Source: Sphingobacterium rhinopitheci (lineage in GTDB: Bacteria; Bacteroidota; Bacteroidia; Sphingobacteriales; Sphingobacteriaceae). From it: a stretch of 64,000 nucleotides of DNA. Under the pieces are notes generated by a model. The model was not told the DNA's origin and did no database searches. It saw nothing but the letters and a program-made list of their open reading frames with translations. Shown here one piece after another: positions 36,580-45,263 of the stretch (the first letter of the stretch is position 1; every line of letters begins with the position of its first letter). The position numbers were made by a program, and so were the translations under genes. The DNA is taken from contig NZ_JADEYQ010000001.1 of the NCBI RefSeq assembly GCF_022627575.1, positions 1 through 64,000 of the forward strand. Reading direction: 5' to 3'.

Positions 36580-37356
36580 TTAATAACTACTGTCAACAGT
36601 AATGGTAAGCTGATCGTAAGCTACAAAAACATTGGAAGGGAGTTTTGATTGAATATAATCATTTGTGCCAAACCTATGACTTATATGCGTAAGATAGGCT
36701 TCTTTTGGTCCAACATCATTGATAAATGCAAGTGCCTCATCAAGAGTAAAATGTGAAATATGAGGCATTTCTTGTAATGCGTTGACGACCAATACATCTA
36801 CCCCTTCTAACAATTGACGTGATTCTAGCGTTACTGATTTAGCATCAGTAATATAGGCAAAATTACCTATTCGGAATCCTAAAACAGGCATTTTATAATG
36901 CATTACCTCAATAGGCATTATTTCATGACCGAATAAAAATAATGGTTGTCCGGCATGGATTTCTTCTAAATCTAACTGAGGTACACCAGGATATTTTAAA
37001 GGCGAAAATGCGTAGTAAAATTCACGCTTTAATGCTTCTAATGTTGGCTCATTAGTATAAATTGAGATAGATTCATTCTGCTTATAGTTAAATGCTCTTA
37101 CATCATCAAGTCCTGCTATATGATCCTTGTGGGAGTGCGTCATCAATATCGCATCTAAATGTTGAATATTAGCTCTCAACATTTGATACCTAAAATCTGG
37201 ACCTGTATCGACAATAATATGACGACCTTCCACTTCTATTAATATAGAAGACCGCAGGCGTTTGTCTTTATAATCCGTTGATTTGCAAACTATACAATCA
37301 CAGGCTATAACAGGTACACCTTGAGAAGTTCCAGTTCCTAGAAATTGAATTTTCAA
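36580..37356 (-). CDS. MBL-fold metallo-hydrolase (PhnP-like)
   Basis: A 258-residue protein with FLGTGTSQGVPVIACDCIVCKS near 5 (the extra zinc-type cysteines of PhnP relatives) and the metal motif MTHSHKDHIAGLDDVRAF near 73, with later H and D ligands. Relatives cleave cyclic phosphates such as phosphoribosyl 1,2-cyclic phosphate; the substrate here is unknown. It is the last gene of a seven-gene minus-strand operon, 5 nt after the 88-residue gene. Confidence 0.88.
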   Translation of the reverse strand: MKIQFLGTGTSQGVPVIACDCIVCKSTDYKDKRLRSSILIEVEGRHIIVDTGPDFRYQMLRANIQHLDAILMTHSHKDHIAGLDDVRAFNYKQNESISIYTNEPTLEALKREFYYAFSPLKYPGVPQLDLEEIHAGQPLFLFGHEIMPIEVMHYKMPVLGFRIGNFAYITDAKSVTLESRQLLEGVDVLVVNALQEMPHISHFTLDEALAFINDVGPKEAYLTHISHRFGTNDYIQSKLPSNVFVAYDQLTITVDSSY

Positions 37357-37361
37357 AATTA

Positions 37362-37628
37362 TTATTCGTTAGATTTTGTTAATGTTTTATAAAAAGCCCA
37401 TTGCTTTTCATCCAGATCTTCCTTGTTGACCTCAAAATCTTTCAAAATCAAGACTAAAGAGTTTATTTTTATTTCAAGATTAGAGAATTTATTTACGACG
37501 ATTACTTTGGTATTTTGTATTACACAAGCACCCGTCCTAAAATTACCTTTCTCGTATCGAACCTTATACCCAATTTGATCTAAAAGATCTTCTATTTTAT
37601 CTAAATTATACTGTGTAATCGAAATCAC
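37362..37628 (-). CDS. Small conserved hypothetical in the GT operon
   Basis: An 88-residue soluble protein without a signal peptide or membrane helix. It begins MISITQYNLDKIEDLLDQIGYKVRYEKGNF and has a C-terminal acidic stretch. I do not recognise it. Its position between the metallo-hydrolase and a glycosyltransferase, 27 nt from the latter, indicates co-transcription. Confidence 0.7.
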   Translation of the reverse strand: MISITQYNLDKIEDLLDQIGYKVRYEKGNFRTGACVIQNTKVIVVNKFSNLEIKINSLVLILKDFEVNKEDLDEKQWAFYKTLTKSNE

Positions 37629-37655
37629 TATATTATTATATTACTATCAAATAGA

Positions 37656-38663
37656 TTATTGTTTTGTATCTCTTTTTAACAAAGCAACATCTACATAATT
37701 ACGAATGAAGCCCATTCCATAGGCTAATAATTGTGTATACGCTGTAGCTATAGATAACACAGCTACGTGGAGACTTTTTGTATTTAGGAGGCTATGGATA
37801 AACAAAAAGACAGTATACAGGAGTAAGAATGTATTACCCATAATCACCAAAGAATGCAATATAGCGATTTGATCTAATACGAGTATATTCATCAAATTCA
37901 GTATTAACAAGGTAAAAAAACCTACGGTGAATACTGCCGGCAGAGCGTGTACTAACTTTAGCTCTCCTGGATACATCTGTCCAATATCTATCCTCCCCTT
38001 TCCAAAGCTAAAAATTTGCTTGTAAAATAAGGCTAAACTTGTACGTCGTTTATGATATACAAATGCATCTGGTATCAAACCTACTTTATAACCATTATTA
38101 ATCATACGGATACTAAATTCAATATCCTCTGATCTCCTAGACAATTTATACCCTTTCGTATCTTGAAATACCATAGCCGAAATACCCATGTTAAAACTTC
38201 GCGGGTGAAATTTTCCGACATGTTTTTTATTTCCTCTTATTCCTCCAGTGGTGAAAGGCGATGTCATCGAATAACTAATAGCCTTTTGCATCGGTGTAAA
38301 AGATTCATGCGCCGCATCGGGCCCCCCAAAAGCATCCCAAGCATTGACCTCAATGCTTAATTTTACGGCGGCTAAATAGCCTTTTGGAACGATAACATCA
38401 GAGTCAAAGACGATAAAGAAATCACCTTTAGCACGTTCAAAGCCATAATTTCGCGCAAAACCCTGCCCCGCATTAGGTTTGAAGTAGTAATAAATATCTA
38501 ACTGATCTTTAAAAGAATCGACTATTACTTTTGCGTCTTTTGTAGATCCGTCTTCTACAATTATCACCTCAAAATCTGTATAGGTTTGTTTTGTCAATGA
38601 CTTCAACAACTCACGGATTTCGTCAGGACGATTATATAAAGGTATAACGATAGAAAAAAACAT
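37656..38663 (-). CDS. Family 2 glycosyltransferase with C-terminal membrane helices
   Basis: A 335-residue GT-A enzyme. The N-terminus FFSIVIPLYNRPDEIRELLKSLTKQTYTDFEVIIVEDGS and the metal-binding D-x-D (FDSDVIVP) near 92 are clear; SRRSEDIEFSIRM near 180 is the ED acceptor motif. About three helices near 235-320 anchor it in the inner membrane. The acceptor is probably a lipid or wall polymer. It lies 6 nt after the next glycosyltransferase gene. Confidence 0.9.
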   Translation of the reverse strand: MFFSIVIPLYNRPDEIRELLKSLTKQTYTDFEVIIVEDGSTKDAKVIVDSFKDQLDIYYYFKPNAGQGFARNYGFERAKGDFFIVFDSDVIVPKGYLAAVKLSIEVNAWDAFGGPDAAHESFTPMQKAISYSMTSPFTTGGIRGNKKHVGKFHPRSFNMGISAMVFQDTKGYKLSRRSEDIEFSIRMINNGYKVGLIPDAFVYHKRRTSLALFYKQIFSFGKGRIDIGQMYPGELKLVHALPAVFTVGFFTLLILNLMNILVLDQIAILHSLVIMGNTFLLLYTVFLFIHSLLNTKSLHVAVLSIATAYTQLLAYGMGFIRNYVDVALLKRDTKQ

Positions 38664-38669
38664 TATTTA

Positions 38670-39620
38670 TTATATAACACGCTCTATGTGATAATTATTA
38701 CGATCTGTACTGTTCCGAGATACCAATTCAGCAATAAACCCAGTCAAAAACAATTGTGTACCAATCATTATCGTTAATAGCGAAAGGAAAAATAAAGGTT
38801 GGTCCGTAATATTACGATAAGAAGTACCATTGGCTATAGAAATTAATTTTTCTGCAATCAAATATACTGTACAGAAGAAACCTACAAGAAAACTTATAAC
38901 CCCCACTGGCCCGAAAAAGTGCATCGGACGTTTACCGAATTTTCCGACAAAAAAGATGGACATTAAATCCAAAAAACCTTTTATAAAACGTCCAGCACCA
39001 AATTTTGTGGTTCCATACTTGCGTGCCCTATGTTGAACAACCTGTTCTTGGATATTCGAAAATCCGGCCCATTTGGCAATTACAGGAATATAACGGTGCA
39101 TTTCGCCATATACTTCTATACTTTTAACGACATCCTTTTTATAAGCCTTAAGTCCACAATTGAAATCATGCAAATTATTAATTCCTGACATACTACGAGT
39201 CACGGAATTAAATAATTTTGTGGGCAATGTTTTTGTTAATGGATCATAGCGTTTTTGTTTCCATCCTGACACCAAATCAGCGCCCTGATTTTTTACGCGA
39301 TCGTACAATTCTGGTATTTCATCTGGACTATCTTGCAAATCGGCATCCATCGTAATGACCACATCACCTTGAACAGCGGCAAAGCCGACATTTAAAGCTG
39401 CGGATTTTCCGTAATTACGTCTAAATTTAATACCTGAGATTTGCGGATGTTCTTTTTTAAGATCCATGATCACTTGCCATGATTTATCATTACTACCATC
39501 ATCCACTAAGATTATTTCGTACGAAAAATTGTGGTCAAGCATTACTTTCCGAATCCAATCCGTCAATTCGGGTAAAGATTCTTCTTCGTTATATAAAGGT
39601 ATTACTACTGAAATATCCAT
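38670..39620 (-). CDS. GtrB/DPM1-like polyprenyl-phosphate glycosyltransferase
   Basis: A 316-residue GT2 enzyme: DISVVIPLYNEEESLPELTDWI, DDGSNDKSW near 40, TMDADLQDSPDEIPELYD near 91 and YGTTKFGAGRFIKGFLDLM near 210, followed by two C-terminal helices. It resembles dolichol/undecaprenyl-phosphate mannosyl or glucosyl transferases that load a sugar onto a lipid carrier at the inner membrane. It acts in the same operon as a second GT2. Confidence 0.9.
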   Translation of the reverse strand: MDISVVIPLYNEEESLPELTDWIRKVMLDHNFSYEIILVDDGSNDKSWQVIMDLKKEHPQISGIKFRRNYGKSAALNVGFAAVQGDVVITMDADLQDSPDEIPELYDRVKNQGADLVSGWKQKRYDPLTKTLPTKLFNSVTRSMSGINNLHDFNCGLKAYKKDVVKSIEVYGEMHRYIPVIAKWAGFSNIQEQVVQHRARKYGTTKFGAGRFIKGFLDLMSIFFVGKFGKRPMHFFGPVGVISFLVGFFCTVYLIAEKLISIANGTSYRNITDQPLFFLSLLTIMIGTQLFLTGFIAELVSRNSTDRNNYHIERVI

Positions 39621-39643
39621 AAAAAAACTATTGCATGATACAA

Positions 39644-40219
39644 TTACGACTTTTTGTGTACGTGTGAACGAAACAGAAAAGCCAATACTAATGCAAATAT
39701 AAAGTTAAGCAAAAGACTAATAAACATAGGAGGAATGACATTTTGAAAGGTAATTCCCGAAAAAGCGAAGTCACGATCTTGTTCAATTACTACTAACTGT
39801 TGATCGATCTCTTCATCGGTTGCACCTTTAGCTTCCATATCCTCGATTTTCAAATTCATCAGGTTTTGATACCCTGCTTCAACCACATCTTTGGGGATAA
39901 TAACTTTCTGACACAAGGTAATCCCCAAGGAACTGACAATAATACTAGCTGCTAATAAAATATAGATACTTTTTAAAGCTCTACTAAATATCCAAACATC
40001 ACCGTTTCTAACTTTCAACAAATACACAAAACCTACAGGTACTATAATAGCACCGATTATTTTGATGATCGTACTAACCACAAATAAACTAGAATAACTT
40101 GCTGCAGACTTTGTGTAAAAAATACTAAAGACAGAAAAAGCAATAGTCAATAAACCTACGATAACACCATAGATAATACTATCTTTTTTTTCTTCTTTAG
40201 TTAATTCGTTTGGTGACAT
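39644..40219 (-). CDS. DUF4199 membrane protein
   Basis: A 191-residue inner-membrane protein with four helices: two near 15-70, one near 85-105 and one near 160-185, with a charged cytoplasmic-type loop containing KAKGATDEEIDQQLVVIEQD-like sequence between. It matches the DUF4199 layout. Its role is unknown. It lies 3 nt after the acidic 222-residue gene and just before the glycosyltransferases. Confidence 0.85.
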   Translation of the reverse strand: MSPNELTKEEKKDSIIYGVIVGLLTIAFSVFSIFYTKSAASYSSLFVVSTIIKIIGAIIVPVGFVYLLKVRNGDVWIFSRALKSIYILLAASIIVSSLGITLCQKVIIPKDVVEAGYQNLMNLKIEDMEAKGATDEEIDQQLVVIEQDRDFAFSGITFQNVIPPMFISLLLNFIFALVLAFLFRSHVHKKS

Positions 40220-40222
40220 ACC

Positions 40223-40891
40223 TTACTTATTAAAATTAACAATTACTTCATACACTGAGGTTTCAAATGATTTATTTGAGGCAGCGCTTGTAAAAGCTTT
40301 CAATTGTTCAGCATCAGGATTCTGTTCGTAGAAGAATGATACAATTGGGTAAAACAATTCGAATAATTCATCATTAGATTCTACAGTATTAGAAACTTTA
40401 GCTATCTCAGGATAATCAGATTCAATTAAGATTTGATTGGCTATTACTTTTTCATAAATACGGTACTCATCTTGAAATTCGTCTTCTTCAACCAATAAGA
40501 ATTCTTTCAAATAATCTTCCAAATCGGCTTCTATTTCTTCGTCAGCACATTCTTTAAGGTATAAAAATACATTTAACAATTCTGTACCTCTATCAATAGT
40601 GTCTTCTTCAATAGCTTCCCATTCTTCAGAATCTAAATAATCTTCTTCTAATTTCTGAACATCTTGTGCAAAGAAATTGATCATTATTAAATCGAAGAAT
40701 ATCTCACGTAATTCCTCAAATGGTTGCTCGTTATCAAAAACATCATCCATCAATTGGACTTTATCCATAAAAGGAGCATCAGCATCAAAAGCAGCTTCTA
40801 TTGCTTTCAAAAATGATGTTGCATCTATATTTTCCAAAGAAGCATAACTCTTCGCGCCTGCTTCTACTGCATTTTTTACTTTAGCATCCAT
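40223..40891 (-). CDS. Acidic helical protein of unknown function
   Basis: A 222-residue soluble protein, strikingly rich in Asp and Glu (for example EADLEDYLKEFLLVEEDEFQDEYRIYEK) and almost all helical by composition. It has no signal peptide, membrane segment or catalytic motif that I can see, and I do not recognise a family. It is placed between the dihydroorotase-like gene (4 nt gap) and DUF4199 (3 nt gap), so it is tightly linked to both. Confidence 0.65.
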   Translation of the reverse strand: MDAKVKNAVEAGAKSYASLENIDATSFLKAIEAAFDADAPFMDKVQLMDDVFDNEQPFEELREIFFDLIMINFFAQDVQKLEEDYLDSEEWEAIEEDTIDRGTELLNVFLYLKECADEEIEADLEDYLKEFLLVEEDEFQDEYRIYEKVIANQILIESDYPEIAKVSNTVESNDELFELFYPIVSFFYEQNPDAEQLKAFTSAASNKSFETSVYEVIVNFNK

Positions 40892-40895
40892 AGTA

Positions 40896-42164
40896 TTAAT
40901 TATTTATAATCACTTGATTATTATTTATCACTAAATTAACTTTACCCGTCAATTCTTGACCAAATAAAGGGTTATTTGCGCCTTTTGACTTATTTGTATG
41001 AACGTCAAAAGTCCATTTTTCGTGTATATTAAAAAGTACTAAATTTGCTTTAGTTCCAGTTTCCAATGTAGGCACTTCAATTCCTACAATTTGACGCGGT
41101 CCTACAGCTAATTTATCTACTATTTGTTCATCTGTCAATCCAGCCTTAATCAATAAAGGTAAAGCCGTTTGCAATCCAGTAATCCCATTTTTAGCAATAT
41201 GGAATTCTACATTTTTAAATTCTATTTCTTGCGGTGTATGTTGTGTCACCACAGCATCAACAACACCATCCTTAAGTCCTTTTAATAAAGCTTTTATATC
41301 TTTAGATGTACGTAAAGGAGGATTTACTTTATAATTAGCATCAAAACCTTTTACCTCTTCATCTGAAAACACAAGATTATGTGCTGCAACATCACAAGTA
41401 ACTTTTATGCCTTTAGCTTTCGCTTTTTTGATTAAATCTACTGATTCTGCAGTAGAAATAGTAGTGAAGTGGATCGGTGCTTCATTATATTCCGCTAGGA
41501 ATAAATCACGTGAAACCATCAATGCTTCTGCTAAGTTGGGGCTCCCCTTCATGCCTAAATAGGTACTTACTATACCTTCATTCATTTGGGTTCCGCCGGC
41601 AATAGATTCGTCTTGTGCAAAAGAAATAATCAAACCGTCAAAACCTTTTGAATACAATAAAGCTCTTCCCATTAAGCCAGCTTGCTGAAGAGAACGTGTA
41701 CCATCACAAAAAGCAATAGCGCCATTCAATTTCATATCGTACAGCTCCGCAAGTTCATTTCCTTCTCTTTTCTTTGAAATACTTCCTATTGGAAATACAT
41801 CAACCAAATTCCCTTTCGCAGTATTAATAATTAGCGAAACCTCAGAACGTGTATATATAGGAGGATTTGTATTGGGATGAACAGATACTGCAGTAAAGCC
41901 TCCCGCAGCGGCGGCAGCTGTTCCCGAACGAATATCTTCTTTCGTCTCTAGCCCGGGCTCACCAATATTAGTATTCAAATCAAAAAAACCAGGACTCACA
42001 ATCGAACCCTTAGCATCAATAATTTGAATCGTATTATCTGTTGCATTTATCTTAGTGTCAACATCTACAATTACACCATCTTTTATTAAAATATCAACCT
42101 GCTGACCATTAAGTTTGTGCGAAGGTGAAATAAGTTTGGCAGAAGTAATTAAGATCGAATTCAT
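40896..42164 (-). CDS. Dihydroorotase-like protein with metal ligands lost
   Basis: A 422-residue amidohydrolase-fold protein. Alignment by eye to PyrC is clear (PGFFDLNTNIGEPGLETKEDIRSGTAAAAAGGFTAV near 57, NYKVNPPLRTSKD near 283), but the active site is gone: the HxH after PGFxDL is NTN, the H of AHCED is F (ISFAQD), the H of CHIST is T (HFTTIST), and catalytic D of TDHAPH is Q (TQHTPQ). It is therefore probably a non-catalytic pseudo-dihydroorotase. It heads a seven-gene operon with glycosyltransferases rather than pyrimidine genes. Confidence 0.85.
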   Translation of the reverse strand: MNSILITSAKLISPSHKLNGQQVDILIKDGVIVDVDTKINATDNTIQIIDAKGSIVSPGFFDLNTNIGEPGLETKEDIRSGTAAAAAGGFTAVSVHPNTNPPIYTRSEVSLIINTAKGNLVDVFPIGSISKKREGNELAELYDMKLNGAIAFCDGTRSLQQAGLMGRALLYSKGFDGLIISFAQDESIAGGTQMNEGIVSTYLGMKGSPNLAEALMVSRDLFLAEYNEAPIHFTTISTAESVDLIKKAKAKGIKVTCDVAAHNLVFSDEEVKGFDANYKVNPPLRTSKDIKALLKGLKDGVVDAVVTQHTPQEIEFKNVEFHIAKNGITGLQTALPLLIKAGLTDEQIVDKLAVGPRQIVGIEVPTLETGTKANLVLFNIHEKWTFDVHTNKSKGANNPLFGQELTGKVNLVINNNQVIINN

Positions 42165-42341
42165 GGAATTTAGAAAAAATTAATTTAATGAAGTAATTAC
42201 AGGTGAGAAAAAATGTGATATGCGACACATAAAATCTCTAAAAAAAGACTTTAATCGTGCTAAATAGGCTAAAAATATAGAATATTTATGTCGCTTCATT
42301 AAAAGACAAATGTACAAAATACCTAACAAAAATAAGGCTTT

Positions 42342-42908
42342 TTATTTATCTTTCCCCCACTCATAGCTATCAACATGTAAATCAGCTAATGACAACACTC
42401 TATCAATAACTGTAGCAGCCAATTCTTCAAAAGAATTCGGCAAACTATAGAAAGAAGGACTTGCAGGACATATTATTCCACCAGCCTGGGTGATGAGTGC
42501 CATATTCTGAATATGAATAGTACTTAATGGTGTCTCACGGGTAACTAAAATTAATTTTCGTCTTTCCTTAAGTATTACATCAGCCGCTCTAGTTGTCAAA
42601 TCCGAAGAGGTTCCGTGCGCAATACGTGATAAAGTACCCATGGAACATGGACAAATAATCATCGTATCAAAACGCGCCGATCCGGATGCAAAAGGTGCCA
42701 TAAAATCACTTTTAGCATAAAACTTAAAGGGATAGTTATTATAATGCTCATTTTCAAGTTCGTATTTCCATACATACTTAGCATTATCAGACATCACTAC
42801 TGCTACTTCCTGAATTTGATCTTGAAGTAATATCAACTTATCCAATAAAACTTTAGCATATATCGATCCCGAAGCTCCTGTTACTGCAACTACTATTTTA
42901 CGTCCCAT
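42342..42908 (-). CDS. ubiX: UbiX flavin prenyltransferase
   Basis: A 188-residue enzyme that prenylates FMN to give the cofactor of UbiD-type decarboxylases. Family landmarks: IVVAVTGASGSIYAKVLLDKL at the start, PCSMGTLSRIAHGTSSDLTTRAADVILKERRKLILVTRETPLSTIHIQNM near 85-135 and ICPASPSFYSLP near 148. It lies downstream of a promoter-hairpin-terminator unit whose T run ends 13 nt before the ATG. No ubiD is in the window. Confidence 0.95.
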   Translation of the reverse strand: MGRKIVVAVTGASGSIYAKVLLDKLILLQDQIQEVAVVMSDNAKYVWKYELENEHYNNYPFKFYAKSDFMAPFASGSARFDTMIICPCSMGTLSRIAHGTSSDLTTRAADVILKERRKLILVTRETPLSTIHIQNMALITQAGGIICPASPSFYSLPNSFEELAATVIDRVLSLADLHVDSYEWGKDK

Positions 42909-42920
42909 AAAACAAAGCTA

Positions 42921-42992
42921 TAAAAAAAGGGCCGAATAAGAAATATCCGACCCCTACATCTACCTATGAAAAACATGCCCTTGGGGAGGGCC
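42921..42992 (-). ncRNA. Candidate small RNA or attenuated ubiX leader
   Basis: About 72 nt on the minus strand, from the predicted start GGCCC at 42992 to the T run at 42922-42928. The 5' hairpin is GCCCT-CCCCA-AGGGC (42991-42977). The 3' hairpin is a G-C-rich terminator GGGTCGGATA/TATTCGGCCC (42953-42929) with two G-U pairs and a T run. The loop CCCC (42983-42986) can pair with GGGG at 42951-42954, which would break the base of the terminator. There is no ORF. It could be a free sRNA or a leader that controls ubiX. Confidence 0.55.
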
Positions 42993-42996
42993 TATA

Positions 42997-43026
42997 CAAA
43001 TGTACAAATAGTTTCAATAATAGCAA
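42997..43026 (-). promoter_or_regulatory. Promoter of the ubiX leader / small RNA
   Basis: Minus-strand TTG-N19-TACATTTG, an exact consensus promoter. The implied start site is at 42992-42993, the GG that begins the structured leader. Confidence 0.75.
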
Positions 43027-43226
43027 TACTCAAAGGAATATTTTTATCTTAAATAGAAACATTTGTAGCTCAAATTTTACATAAATGTCGCAAAAGAACA
43101 ATAAACGATGTTTTAGCGGAGAAAATCAAATTTCAGTTAAATAAAATAATAATTGATAATTAATATATTTTTACTCTTTTTTAGTTTTTTTTTATTTACT
43201 TAGAAGTATTATAACCAATAAATTGT

Positions 43227-43880
43227 ATGAGCACATCAGTATTAGAAGAATATATAGAAACTGGTAACTTTCAAGATCTAGACTTATTACTAAGTAAAGA
43301 TCCTCAATTAGTTAATGAAAAAACCAGTCAAGAGATTTCAGCATTATTATTAGCATGCTACTACCGTAAGCCTCAGATAATAGAGGTTATACTGAAACAC
43401 ATCACTACCATCACAATACACGAAGCTTGCGCAGTCGGACTAAAAGATCATGTACAAATGATGATAGATTATAAAAAAGATATTGTAGATGAATTATCCA
43501 CTCATGGCTTCACCCCTTTGGGCATTGCCACACATTTCAATCATGAAGATATTGTAGGATTATTACTAAAGCACCATGCAGATCCAAATATCTCTTCACA
43601 AAATGGATTTAATGTTTTCCCATTACACGCTTCAGTAAGTGCTAATAACACAAGTATTAGCAGAATGTTACTTGAAGCTGGCGCTGAAGTTAATATTTTC
43701 CAACAAGGAAATATGACACCATTGCATTTTGCAGCACAACATGGTAATATCGATCTTATTATTTTACTACTTGAAAAAGGGGCCGATATTCATGCGATTA
43801 CTTCGACTGGCGACACGGCATCCATGATTGCAAGTTCCAAAGGCTACCATGAATTAGCTAGTATTTTGCAGATTAATTAG
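43227..43880 (+). CDS. Ankyrin-repeat protein
   Basis: A 217-residue protein made of about five to six ankyrin repeats, recognisable from GFTPLGIATHFNHEDIVGLLLKHHADPN near 92 and NMTPLHFAAQHGNIDLIILLLEKGADIH near 160. No signal peptide or other domain. It is a generic protein-protein interaction module; the partner is unknown. Its end overlaps the end of the convergent DUF2851 gene by 8 nt. Confidence 0.92.
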   Translation: MSTSVLEEYIETGNFQDLDLLLSKDPQLVNEKTSQEISALLLACYYRKPQIIEVILKHITTITIHEACAVGLKDHVQMMIDYKKDIVDELSTHGFTPLGIATHFNHEDIVGLLLKHHADPNISSQNGFNVFPLHASVSANNTSISRMLLEAGAEVNIFQQGNMTPLHFAAQHGNIDLIILLLEKGADIHAITSTGDTASMIASSKGYHELASILQIN

Positions 43881-45156
43881 TTTTTAAGATTGCTAATCCT
43901 ATCGTACAGCTTAAACATTGCTTGTTATCGCAATATTGTTTCTTCATATACAACAATGCTTGCGAGTCAGCTGCAGATAGACACTTTATATTATAACGCG
44001 CAAATTCTTTTGTAATTTGATTATTTTCTGATGGAAGGCTATGTAACCAATCTAATGCTTTTTCTTTGTATTTATCTTGCTTCATAAAGGTCCCATACGC
44101 AAAAAGCATAGGTATAATGCAATTAATAGTAAGGTGTATTTTAAATGATAAAGACCAATTGATACTATGTTGCGCTGTCTCCACCCCAAAACGATAATGT
44201 GTAGCCCAATAACTATTCATGCCGCTAGAGTCAAAAATAGCATATAAATCATTCAGATTTTCTATCTCTTGAATATAAGAAAACCAATAAGATTTATGAA
44301 TAAGAAGTGCCGTAAACTGAGCTAATCTATAAGTCGGGAAATTATAAGGCCTCATCCGCATAAATCGCCACTCTTCTACTTGTATTTCCTCCAAATGATG
44401 CAAATGTTTCAAATACAAAAATTCATCTTGAAGTTTCCATGCGTAATCATCTTCTTCCTGGTGTAAAAATCCAGCAAGTCCAAACATTATACTTTCAATT
44501 TTGATAGGATTAGACTGATATTTGTGTACCAACTTCAGATCTATACGTAAAGCTAAAGCCTCAAAAGCAGCAGCATTTACTTTCATCCCAAATGCACGTC
44601 CTAAAATAATTAAAAATACACGTTCCCAATCATAGTTTGTTTTGGCTAGCAAAATTGCAATAGCTTCAAATTTTTGTTCCATCCTACCCACAGTCATTCG
44701 AGCTAACCAACTATTTATGGTTACACTATTTAACGATGGCAACTGTTCGGAACAGGGAACCCAGTTTAGATTGTGCATCAGATCAGCATAGCGCGCTAAC
44801 ATATTAGTATCAACAAGATGCTTCAACTCCAATGTAGGGATTGAAGAGCCGTCGGTTCTATGTATTGATTTATTTGAATTTTCCCAAACAACATGAAGAA
44901 TAGTAGCGTCGTATCGTTTATCTAGCTGATGCTGATGTAACAACCAATCATCCTCATTGACATGAACTTCTACTTGTCCCGACCAAAGTGTTCCTGCAAT
45001 ACGAATTTTGGCAAATTCAAAATCAGGCCCGGCATTATGATTATATATACCGACATCATCAACACTTAATACCTCTCCATCAACAGTACGCAAATTTAGC
45101 TGATCGAAAAGACGAAAACGCCAAATAAAATGCAGTAGTACTTCTTTAAATACCAT
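43873..45156 (-). CDS. DUF2851 protein
   Basis: A 427-residue soluble protein of the DUF2851 family, which is confined largely to Bacteroidota. It has the N-terminal VLLHFIWRFRLFDQLNLRTVDGE and GIYNHNAGPDFEFAKIRIAGTLWSGQVEVHVNEDDW near 37, and a Cys-rich C-terminus (CDNKQCLSCTIG) near 412. The function is unknown. It is monocistronic and convergent with the ankyrin gene. Confidence 0.9.
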   Translation of the reverse strand: MVFKEVLLHFIWRFRLFDQLNLRTVDGEVLSVDDVGIYNHNAGPDFEFAKIRIAGTLWSGQVEVHVNEDDWLLHQHQLDKRYDATILHVVWENSNKSIHRTDGSSIPTLELKHLVDTNMLARYADLMHNLNWVPCSEQLPSLNSVTINSWLARMTVGRMEQKFEAIAILLAKTNYDWERVFLIILGRAFGMKVNAAAFEALALRIDLKLVHKYQSNPIKIESIMFGLAGFLHQEEDDYAWKLQDEFLYLKHLHHLEEIQVEEWRFMRMRPYNFPTYRLAQFTALLIHKSYWFSYIQEIENLNDLYAIFDSSGMNSYWATHYRFGVETAQHSINWSLSFKIHLTINCIIPMLFAYGTFMKQDKYKEKALDWLHSLPSENNQITKEFARYNIKCLSAADSQALLYMKKQYCDNKQCLSCTIGLAILKTN

Positions 45157-45263
45157 TTTACTATCTTAAATAATTCAATTTATGCCCTACCATTAATAGT
45201 CGACATATTTAAAAAATTTAATATAGCGATTTTTAATATTAATTTAAAGTAAAATAAATAAAC

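Noticed and set aside
42165-42341. Long-range inverted repeat (GCGACA...TGTCGC) before the pseudo-dihydroorotase operon
   Set aside because: The arms are imperfect and about 50 nt apart in AT-rich DNA; the evidence is too weak to annotate.
42966-43052. A short plus-strand ORF (about 28 codons) opposite the ubiX leader
   Set aside because: It has no ribosome site or family resemblance, and the strand with promoter and terminator is the opposite one.
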